Source of the DNA: Bacteroidota bacterium
GTDB taxonomy: Bacteria > Bacteroidota > Bacteroidia > Chitinophagales > Chitinophagaceae
NCBI GenBank assembly: GCA_023427575.1
Contig: JAEZAY010000519.1
Coordinates: 1 to 8,946 of the forward strand
Direction of reading: 5' to 3'
DNA: 8,946 nucleotides
The notes under the pieces were generated by a model. It was not told where the DNA came from. It saw only the letters and a program-made list of their open reading frames with translations, and made no database searches. A program made the translations under genes and the position numbers. Below, in pieces: positions 1 through 5,242 of the stretch (positions are counted from its first letter, which is position 1; every line of letters starts with the position of its first letter).

Positions 1-32
1 CCACTTTTTTTCTAAAAAAAAGTGGAAGGGGT
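1..32. repeat. 32-bp direct repeat, left copy, with hairpin
   Basis: Identical base for base to 393-424. The first 25 bases form a hairpin: CCAC plus seven T, a CTA loop, then seven A plus GTGG (11-bp stem), followed by AAGGGGT. The copy starts at the window edge, so it may extend further left. The two copies bracket about 360 bp of palindromic DNA. It could be a bidirectional terminator-like hairpin or the boundary of a repeated unit; the sequence alone does not decide. Confidence 0.8.
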
Positions 33-96
33 CGTTTACAATGAATGCTCGTAACCTACTGTTGATACAGGTTTCAGGTAGATTGAAAATTATTAA

Positions 97-181
97 CCGG
101 ACACTAATGATGTACGAATGTGCAAATTGAAAAACGAAAGACACAAGTTAATTTGCAAATGTGCAAATCATTGGTGTCCGG
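97..181. repeat. Long imperfect palindrome (32-bp arms, 21-nt loop)
   Basis: The arms 97-128 and 150-181 are reverse complements at 26 of 32 positions without gaps. The outer eight bases (CCGGACAC / GTGTCCGG) and the inner eight (TGCAAATT / AATTTGCA) match perfectly, and mismatches lie in the middle. The loop is 129-149. The right arm is part of a sequence that recurs near 8905. It resembles the end of a miniature inverted-repeat element or a large operator; no transposase is nearby. Confidence 0.75.
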
Positions 182-213
182 GTAAAATGTATTCGCCCGG
201 GCCTCGGAAGAAA
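167..213. repeat. Dispersed repeat, left copy
   Basis: Shares an ordered series of blocks with 8905-8946: TTGGTkTCCGGGTA, TGTATTC, then GGGCCTCGGAAGAAA, with only short indels and substitutions between the blocks. It overlaps the right arm of the 97-181 palindrome and the left arm of the 199-380 inverted repeat, so it links the two structures. Confidence 0.7.
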
Positions 214-380
214 TCCGTTAAGAAAATTGAAACGAACGGCGTAAAATAAAAACAGTTGTTACCAGAGCCCGGAAATGTTCTGTAGCCCGTAAATCCTACC
301 ACTGCTGGGCTATATTCTTTCGCTGTGACTTATTTTTATTTAGCCGGAAGTTTCAATTTTTAGGATTTATTCCGCAGTCC
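199..380. repeat. Imperfect inverted repeat, about 50-bp arms, followed by T run
   Basis: The left arm 199-252 and right arm 332-380 pair through blocks such as CGGAA.AAATCC, AAAATTGAAAC, CGGC and AAATAAAAA, with a 4-nt gap and a few substitutions. Between them lies a smaller inverted repeat, TAGCCC (283-288) with GGGCTA (307-312). Seven T follow at 383-389. This could be a mobile palindromic element, or a structured plus-strand RNA with a terminator-like end. I recognise no Rfam family. Confidence 0.6.
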
Positions 381-392
381 GATTTTTTTGCT

Positions 393-424
393 CCACTTTT
401 TTTCTAAAAAAAAGTGGAAGGGGT
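393..424. repeat. 32-bp direct repeat, right copy, with hairpin
   Basis: Perfect second copy of bases 1-32, containing the same CCAC-T7-CTA-A7-GTGG hairpin at 393-417. It lies about 60 bp beyond the stop codon of the leftward DUF92 gene. The hairpin may therefore also help end that transcript, although no oligo-U tract follows it on the minus strand. Confidence 0.8.
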
Positions 425-482
425 TATTACCCGGGCAGCAAGGATTCGGAAATTACAGCTTTAGTTTAAAGGTATTTATGCC

Positions 483-1184
483 TTAGCTATAGTAAATAAT
501 TAAAGCAAAGATTGCTGCGGCTATCGTATTGAACAGGTTAACCAGGTTGTTTCCAAGATATCCTTTTCGTTCCAGCGAAGCACCTAAAAAAGAATCAACG
601 AGATTACCAAACATTCCCCCGGCAAGAATAGTGAAAAAGGAAAAAAGGCCCGGATCTCCAATCTGGTATAATCCGGCAATCAGCATCGCACCGAAAACCC
701 CGGCAATACTCCCTTCCAGGCTTACTACTCCATTTTCACCGCGCCGGTCTTTTTTAAAACTCAGGATATTGTAAAAGTTTCGTCCATATACATTTCCCAG
801 CTCCGAGGATACAGTATCGGAACTGGCCGAAGCCAGACTGGCGGCGGCCATCAAGTAAAATAAATCATTATGCATTGGAAAGGCAAAGGCAAGCAGTCCG
901 GTTAAGCCGGCAAGTCCCCCATTGGCAAGAACCTGCGTTGCCACTCTTTTTCCGGAATGGTTCTCACTAAGTCCTGCGGCGGCTTTACCGCGCAAATGCC
1001 AGTTGGTGACTATTGTGCCTGTTATAAAAAACCCGCCCAGCAGCAGGATCCCCGGCCATCCAAAACCCAGATACATAAAAAAAGCAATGAGTGCGCCGCA
1101 AATGGCCCCGGCAACGCTTAGCTTCTTTAACAGAACCGCGGCGGTTGCTACTCCTGCAATAAAAAGCATTACTGCAACCAACAT
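483..1184 (-). CDS. DUF92 / VTE6-TMEM19-type integral membrane protein
   Basis: A 233-residue, very hydrophobic protein with about six membrane segments. It matches the DUF92 family by its characteristic polar motifs: SASSDTVSSELG (about 118-130), RRGENGVVSLEGSIAG (about 147-162) and GNLVDSFLGASLERKG (about 193-208), followed by NNLVN and a final membrane helix. Known relatives are plant VTE6 (phytyl-phosphate kinase) and TMEM19; the family is distantly tied to CTP-dependent prenol and dolichol kinases. A polyprenyl- or isoprenoid-phosphate kinase role is therefore inference. The start was chosen as the ATG at 1184 because AAAGGAG sits 7 nt upstream; GTG at 1187 is also possible and adds one residue. 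The ATG overlaps the TGA of the upstream lactonase gene by one base, implying translational coupling in one operon. Confidence 0.88.
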   Translation of the reverse strand: MLVAVMLFIAGVATAAVLLKKLSVAGAICGALIAFFMYLGFGWPGILLLGGFFITGTIVTNWHLRGKAAAGLSENHSGKRVATQVLANGGLAGLTGLLAFAFPMHNDLFYLMAAASLASASSDTVSSELGNVYGRNFYNILSFKKDRRGENGVVSLEGSIAGVFGAMLIAGLYQIGDPGLFSFFTILAGGMFGNLVDSFLGASLERKGYLGNNLVNLFNTIAAAIFALIIYYS

Positions 1185-2131
1185 CACCTGACTCCTTTCA
1201 CCAGCATCTCCATTACATAAACGCCTTTAGATGCGGTGATAAATAGTACATTATTGTTTTTCCCGCTAAAACATAGATTGGCTGTCCATTTAGCAGGCAG
1301 TTTTATATGTGCTATCTGCGTCCCCTCGGGATTAAATACCGTAACGCCATCCCCCGTGAGGTAGATATTTCCTTTTTCATCAATCGTCATTCCGTCAGAA
1401 CCCTTCTGGCAAAACAATTGCCTGTTCTGCAATTTTCCATCAGCACCTATTTCGTATTTGTAGGTTTTATTATCGGCGATATCAGCCACATATAAAGTCT
1501 TTCCATCGGGGGTACCCACAATTCCATTTGGCTGAACCAGGTTATCATCGGCAATAAGCGGTTCCTTTTTTCCTTCAGGCAAAAAATATACATTTTGCTT
1601 TTTAATGAACTCCAGTCCTTTTTTCCAATACGGGCGCTCATAGTGAGGATCGGTAAAATACATATCGCCGTTTGGATGCACCCAAACATCGTTGGGCCCG
1701 TTTAAACGTTCGCCATTATAACCGGTAACCAATACCCGAACTTTTTTCTTCGGGCTGATACACCAAAGCTCGTTGTTTTCATCGGCGCAGGAAATCAGAT
1801 TTCCTTTATTATCGAAATACATCCCATTGGAACGACCTGTTTTTTCCATGAATAGCGAGAGCTTATTATCTGTATCGAATTTCCAGATCCGGTCATTGGG
1901 CTGATCCGTAAAAAAAACATTTCCCTTTTTATCTGCTGCAGGCCCTTCGGTAAATGCAAACTGGTCGGAGATCAGTTTTGGTTCCGAACCGGGAGCAAAT
2001 AAAGGATCGTTTCCATCTGTATGCAAAGTATTTTCAGAAGATGCTGTCATAGTTTCAGAATTAAGTAAATCAGGATTGATGATAAAACCCATTGAGATTA
2101 ATCCGATAATAATCAGTGAATAGAACTTCAT
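1184..2131 (-). CDS. Exported SMP-30/gluconolactonase-family six-bladed propeller protein
   Basis: The 315-residue product has an N-terminal hydrophobic segment (about residues 5-19) without a lipobox cysteine, so it is probably secreted to the periplasm. The rest is an SMP-30/gluconolaconase/LRE-like beta-propeller. The expected divalent-metal and substrate residues can be placed by motif: E62 in TEGPAADKKGN, N147 in LNGPNDVW, N202 in QPNGIVGTPDG and D247 in GSDGMTIDEKGN. Family members hydrolyse sugar lactones or other lactones and esters; the true substrate cannot be read here. The reading frame is open to a TTG at 2152, but ATG at 2131 gives a normal signal peptide and is preferred. It has no Shine-Dalgarno sequence, only a T-rich run before the ATG. 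It is first in an operon with the DUF92 gene and divergent from the DUF6152 gene. Confidence 0.88.
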   Translation of the reverse strand: MKFYSLIIIGLISMGFIINPDLLNSETMTASSENTLHTDGNDPLFAPGSEPKLISDQFAFTEGPAADKKGNVFFTDQPNDRIWKFDTDNKLSLFMEKTGRSNGMYFDNKGNLISCADENNELWCISPKKKVRVLVTGYNGERLNGPNDVWVHPNGDMYFTDPHYERPYWKKGLEFIKKQNVYFLPEGKKEPLIADDNLVQPNGIVGTPDGKTLYVADIADNKTYKYEIGADGKLQNRQLFCQKGSDGMTIDEKGNIYLTGDGVTVFNPEGTQIAHIKLPAKWTANLCFSGKNNNVLFITASKGVYVMEMLVKGVR

Positions 2132-2254
2132 AAAAACAGTTAAGGCAGTCAATTTACTGGAATTAGATCATACTGAAAAACCGTGCCTGCCGACACTTCC
2201 CTGATCACCGAGGAAGGCCTCCCCTCAGATTATACGAGCAGGTGACGAAAATCG

Positions 2255-2262
2255 TATCTTTA
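2255..2262 (+). promoter_or_regulatory. Possible -7 box for the DUF6152-DUF6644 pair
   Basis: TATCTTTA matches the Bacteroidota -7 consensus TAnnTTTG at all fixed positions but the last and lies 15 nt before the ATG at 2278. No convincing -33 element is seen. The 146-bp divergent region 2132-2277 also holds a partly symmetric GC-rich stretch around AGGCCT (about 2205-2225) that could be an operator, but this is weak. Confidence 0.35.
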
Positions 2263-2277
2263 GTGAAAGCAATTTTT

Positions 2278-2631
2278 ATGAAACAAGCTAAAATTCTGTT
2301 GCTGTTTTTCATCCTGCTGGCCACCGTTTCGTTTACGGCATTTCATCATGGTTGGTCGAATTACGACCAAAAAAAAGTGCTTGATTATACAGGAACGATC
2401 GAAAAGGTGAAAATAGAAAACCCCCATGCAATGGCCTGGGTGAAGCAAAAAAATAAAACCTGGACGGTAGTTCTTGCACCTACCAGCCGGATGGAATCCC
2501 GGAATGTACCTTTAGACAAATTGAAAAAAGGAAACACCATACGGGTGGTAGGATATCCGCATAAAACCATTAAAGATGAAATGCGATCCGAAAGAATCTT
2601 TATCGAAGGCGTTAAATATGAACTTCGGTAG
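2278..2631 (+). CDS. DUF6152 family small exported protein
   Basis: A 117-residue protein with an N-terminal hydrophobic export segment (about 5-20) and a small beta-rich domain. It shows DUF6152 hallmarks: a His pair just after the export signal (H23-H24 in FHHGWSNYD), GTIEKVKIENPHA (about 39-51), a Trp-containing strand (TWTVVLAP) and LKKGNTIRVVGYP (about 82-94). The function of this family is not established. The conserved His residues near the mature N-terminus and in NPH suggest metal binding; that is inference. An upstream GTG at 2242 is in frame but would put 12 polar residues ahead of the signal, so ATG 2278 is preferred. The stop TAG shares its G with the start GTG of the next gene. 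Confidence 0.85.
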   Translation: MKQAKILLLFFILLATVSFTAFHHGWSNYDQKKVLDYTGTIEKVKIENPHAMAWVKQKNKTWTVVLAPTSRMESRNVPLDKLKKGNTIRVVGYPHKTIKDEMRSERIFIEGVKYELR

Positions 2632-3116
2632 TGGTGTTTATATTGATAAGTGAACTGCTTCAATGGCTGGAAAACAGTTTATGGGCAACCAATATCCGTC
2701 AATCACTTTGGTGGTATCCCATTCTGGAAATTATTCATATTACCGGAATTGTACTGGTGGCCGGAGGCGCTATACTATTCGATATCCTGCTGCTTAAAAA
2801 CACCGGCAGCAATGCACTTTCCAATTTCGCCCATTATCTGCTTAGCTGGTCTTTAAAAGGATTGATTTTTGTCATTCCTTCCGGCTTTTTACTCTTTATA
2901 ACCAATGCCACCGCATTGGCAAACGATCTGACCTTTCATTTGAAACTGATCCTGCTTGCGGTAGCCGGCCTAAATGGTTGGCTTTTTCACCGGTACAAAA
3001 TAAAAGACAAAATGGTTATCCGAACCAAGACCGGAGTGCCGGTTAAACTAACTGCGGCGATATCAATCGTATTGTGGTTATCCATAATCGCCTGTGGCCG
3101 ATTATTGGCATATTAA
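2631..3116 (+). CDS. DUF6644 family four-helix membrane protein
   Basis: A 161-residue protein with about four membrane segments (roughly 30-52, 72-92, 102-120 and 138-157). The N-terminal amphipathic stretch, then RQSLWWYPILEIIHITG (about 23-39) and FHLKLILLAVAGLN (about 102-115), fit the DUF6644 pattern. H36 sits inside the first membrane helix; H103 and H120 lie near helix ends. Such residues could bind haem or metal, but this is inference and the family has no assigned role. The start is GTG at 2631, overlapping the TAG of the DUF6152 gene by one base (TAGTG); TTG at 2643 is an alternative giving MISELL. The two genes almost certainly form a translationally coupled pair. The 172-bp convergent gap after it (3117-3288) shows only a weak hairpin. 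Confidence 0.85.
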   Translation: MVFILISELLQWLENSLWATNIRQSLWWYPILEIIHITGIVLVAGGAILFDILLLKNTGSNALSNFAHYLLSWSLKGLIFVIPSGFLLFITNATALANDLTFHLKLILLAVAGLNGWLFHRYKIKDKMVIRTKTGVPVKLTAAISIVLWLSIIACGRLLAY

Positions 3117-3288
3117 GGCGCCCCTTTCTTTTACCAAATTAGAAAATCGTTTTTCAGGGCTCACTGTTTCCGAGGTAAAATTAAAATCTAAGCTTCGGAA
3201 AAACGCAAATTATTCGGTTCCGTGAGGGCGATGAGAATTCGCACATAAAAGTTTTCACTGCGAAATCCGAAATCAAGTCGAACACAAA

Positions 3289-4800
3289 CTATTCCCAGCT
3301 ATTGCTTACAAAAGCTACCCGTTTGCTATCGGGGCTCCAGGAAGGGGTATTAATACTACCCTGACCGCCATAAAAATAGGCAATCACTTTGGGCTCACCG
3401 CCCTCAACAGGCATTAGCCGCAGGTATACGTGTTTGTAAAACGGATGATCATTTGATTTCACTTCTTCTTTTAAAAACGATAAAAAAACGATCCATTTTC
3501 CGTCCGGAGAAATATGGGGAAACCAGTCGTGGAAATCGCTGTTTGTAACTGCCTGCTGATTTGTCCCATCGGCATCCATTTTCCAGATCTGCATGGTTCC
3601 GTTTCGTTCCGAATTAAAATAAATGTATTTTCCGTCCGGTGTGTATTCCGATCCGTCGTCAAGGCCTTTTGCTTCGGTTAATCGCTCTTCCTTTCCACCT
3701 GCGGCGGGGATCCGGTAGATATCGTATTCGTTGTTACGCATGGCCGTATAGGTTAGATATTTATTATCCGGCGACCATCCATGCAGGTAAGAAGGCCCTC
3801 TTGGGGTAATCTGCTTTGGCTCGCCTCCCGTTACCGGCACTGTATAAATGATTGAACCGCCCAGCGACTGCACCCCACTGCTGAGACCCAGCATTTTTCC
3901 ATCAAAAGAAAGAACATGATCATTGTTATTGTTCTTCACCTGGCCGGTATTCAGCAGTTTCGGTTCCCGCGTTTGAAGATCCAATGTATAGATCAGGCCT
4001 TTACTGTTATAAATAAGCTGCTTGTTGTCCGGAGTCCAGTTCGGAGCCTGCAAAGATTCGTGAGATGAATAAATGATTTCTCTTTTGCCACTGAACACAT
4101 CCAGGATTTCGATATTACTGCCGAGGTACTGACGGTACTGAACCAACGTATCCGGAGCCGGAATCACAAGCCGGACATTGCTGAAAATACCCGTTTCCAG
4201 AACATCCTGATTGTGCGATCCTACAAACAGACCCACCAGCAATTCATCACCCAGGTCGATATTGGCCACTTCTACGGTGGTATAGGGTTCGCCGAAGCGC
4301 GCAGCCCGCATGATATAGGTATTTCCTTTGCGTTCAAGTTCCAGAACCCCGGCGTGAGTAAGCGCCATTTTGCTTTCCATGGTTTGCCCTGATTTTTCTT
4401 TCCGGTATTGCAAGGAACTGAGCCCATCGCCGTGTACAACCGCACTAACATGCGCCGCGTTTGAATCAGTGCCTACTCTTGCCATCCAGCCTATCTTACG
4501 GTGTTCATCGACTCCTTTCCAGCCGGCAAAATCCGCCCTGCAGGTTACAATGAAATCGCCTTTAATTTTTTTCCAGGCATAGTGAAATTCATCCCGATCA
4601 TTCCAAACATTGTAACCGGAACCGGAAATTATATATTGCTGCGTTTTGGGAATATAGGTTGCAGCGCCGGGGATAAGAACCCGGCCAATATCGGAGGCGG
4701 ACGAAAAAACACCCAGTTCCTGTGCACGGGCCCAGGATAATGGAGATAAAAACAGAATTACCAGAAGCGGAAAACGAAAATCGGCAGGAATGGCTCGCAT
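3289..4800 (-). CDS. Secreted TolB-type beta-propeller protein with N-terminal beta-sandwich-like region
   Basis: The 503-residue protein has a signal peptide (about 1-26, ending ARAQ). Residues about 30-215 look like a concanavalin/DUF1349-type beta-sandwich (FIVTCRADFAG, KIGWMARVG, then LLVGLFVGSHN), a kind often carbohydrate-associated. Residues about 228-503 form a propeller of PD40/WD40-like blades: six repeats with a (S/T)PDxK- or FDGK-like core at about 256, 299, 343, 387, 431 and 489 (for example YTPDGKYIYF, ISPDGKWIVF, WSPDSKRVAF). It resembles TolB in fold but has no Tol-Pal neighbours, so it is unlikely to be TolB proper. A role in periplasmic or surface glycan or protein binding is inference. 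It is monocistronic. ATG 4800 is the only start placing the signal at the N-terminus. The family is sometimes labelled biopolymer transporter, which this sequence does not support. Confidence 0.85.
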   Translation of the reverse strand: MRAIPADFRFPLLVILFLSPLSWARAQELGVFSSASDIGRVLIPGAATYIPKTQQYIISGSGYNVWNDRDEFHYAWKKIKGDFIVTCRADFAGWKGVDEHRKIGWMARVGTDSNAAHVSAVVHGDGLSSLQYRKEKSGQTMESKMALTHAGVLELERKGNTYIMRAARFGEPYTTVEVANIDLGDELLVGLFVGSHNQDVLETGIFSNVRLVIPAPDTLVQYRQYLGSNIEILDVFSGKREIIYSSHESLQAPNWTPDNKQLIYNSKGLIYTLDLQTREPKLLNTGQVKNNNNDHVLSFDGKMLGLSSGVQSLGGSIIYTVPVTGGEPKQITPRGPSYLHGWSPDNKYLTYTAMRNNEYDIYRIPAAGGKEERLTEAKGLDDGSEYTPDGKYIYFNSERNGTMQIWKMDADGTNQQAVTNSDFHDWFPHISPDGKWIVFLSFLKEEVKSNDHPFYKHVYLRLMPVEGGEPKVIAYFYGGQGSINTPSWSPDSKRVAFVSNSWE

Positions 4801-4926
4801 GCAGTTAGAATTTAGAATAAAATCAGATCAGCGTTTCTGAAGTTATAAAAATCCGCCGGGTTTTACCAGAGCTGCCAAAAGCCTTTTATGAGGCAGCAAG
4901 AAAAAAATCAAGTTTTTGTTAATTTT

Positions 4927-4945
4927 TTTGGTTTCTAAAACCAAA
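4927..4945. repeat. Perfect 8-bp inverted repeat with CTA loop
   Basis: TTTGGTTT and AAACCAAA flank a CTA loop, about 130 bp upstream of the leftward propeller gene. No T run follows on either strand, so it is not an obvious terminator. It may be an operator or protect an RNA end; support is limited to the symmetry. Confidence 0.35.
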
Positions 4946-4965
4946 CTCCCCTATCTTCACGGCGC

Positions 4966-4995
4966 AAAAAAAAAGCCACTGTAGAAACAGTAGCC
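4966..4995 (-). terminator. Intrinsic terminator (minus strand)
   Basis: Read on the minus strand, GCTACTGT, loop TTCT, then ACAGTGGC form an 8-bp stem with one G-U pair, followed immediately by nine T. It ends a leftward transcript that begins in the 4996-5130 region. The nearest leftward protein gene starts 165 bp further on, so this terminator must belong to something short lying to its right. Confidence 0.8.
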
Positions 4996-5013
4996 GTCTA
5001 ACGATTGCTTGCC
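4996..5013 (-). repeat. Direct repeat copy within candidate sRNA (downstream copy)
   Basis: Minus strand GGCAAGCAATCGTTAGAC. It matches 5064-5082 except for a one-base indel and single substitutions, and it directly abuts the terminator stem. Confidence 0.55.
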
Positions 5014-5063
5014 ATATGAAAAAAAGGTAATAATAAATTTTGTTGCCTTTCGGCTGAACAGGT

Positions 5064-5082
5064 GTTTAACGATTCTCTTGCC
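5064..5082 (-). repeat. Direct repeat copy within candidate sRNA (upstream copy)
   Basis: Minus strand GGCAAGAGAATCGTTAAAC, the partner of 4996-5013. The two copies lie about 50 nt apart in the predicted transcript and flank its central GNRA-type hairpin. Confidence 0.55.
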
Positions 5083-5121
5083 TCCCGGTTGCTGCCATTT
5101 TGTTTTTCCCGTTCTGTAGAA

Positions 5122-5129
5122 CAAATATA
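5122..5129 (-). promoter_or_regulatory. Bacteroidota -7 box for the candidate sRNA
   Basis: TATATTTG on the minus strand is a full match to TAnnTTTG. No clear -33 TTTG is found at the usual spacing; a TTGG lies about 25 nt upstream, somewhat too far. Confidence 0.5.
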
Positions 5130-5242
5130 GAAAGACATTTCATGCCGTTCAGACCAATAATATTGGCATATCATTACGCCAAAAAGGGTCAATAAGTCCT
5201 GAAACCCTTTACGGCACTGGATTTGTTCAGAATTTTAGCATT

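Larger units (their letters stand above)
4966..5116 (-). ncRNA. Candidate small RNA, about 150 nt
   Basis: A perfect TATATTTG -7 box (5122-5129, minus strand) and an intrinsic terminator (4966-4995) define a transcript of about 150 nt. The 5' end is estimated from usual promoter spacing. Inside are a hairpin at 5041-5060 (UGUU, CA bulge, GCC-GAAA-GGC, AACA) and a direct repeat GGCAAGnnAATCGTTA at 5064-5082 and 4996-5013. I do not recognise tmRNA, SRP RNA, RNase P or a known riboswitch; 6S RNA cannot be ruled out by eye. Two very short ORFs (10 and 5 codons, 5098-5066 and 5015-4998) both end in Asn-Arg-stop within the repeats; they may be chance. A 64-codon frame across the region starts upstream of the promoter box and has no family resemblance, so I favour RNA. 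Confidence 0.55.

Noticed and set aside
1..424. CRISPR array
   Set aside because: There are only two copies of the 32-mer, 360 bp apart, with no regular spacers and no cas genes.
2132..2152. TTG start for the lactonase-family gene
   Set aside because: The ATG at 2131 gives a normal signal peptide, and the extra seven residues add nothing recognisable.
3167..3201. Hairpin TTTCCGAGG / CTTCGGAAA between convergent genes
   Set aside because: The stem is short with an 17-nt loop and no T run on either strand, so it is too weak to call a terminator.
4975..4982. GCCACTGT resembling part of a cobalamin riboswitch
   Set aside because: The other conserved cobalamin riboswitch segments are absent, and the bases form one arm of the terminator stem.
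4966..5130. tmRNA, SRP RNA or RNase P RNA
   Set aside because: No tag reading frame with tRNA-like ends, no GGAA-type SRP tip motif, and the length is too short for RNase P RNA.
4998..5192. 64-codon ORF on the minus strand ending just before the terminator
   Set aside because: Its start lies upstream of a perfect -7 box, the composition resembles no family, and the region is better explained as a small RNA.
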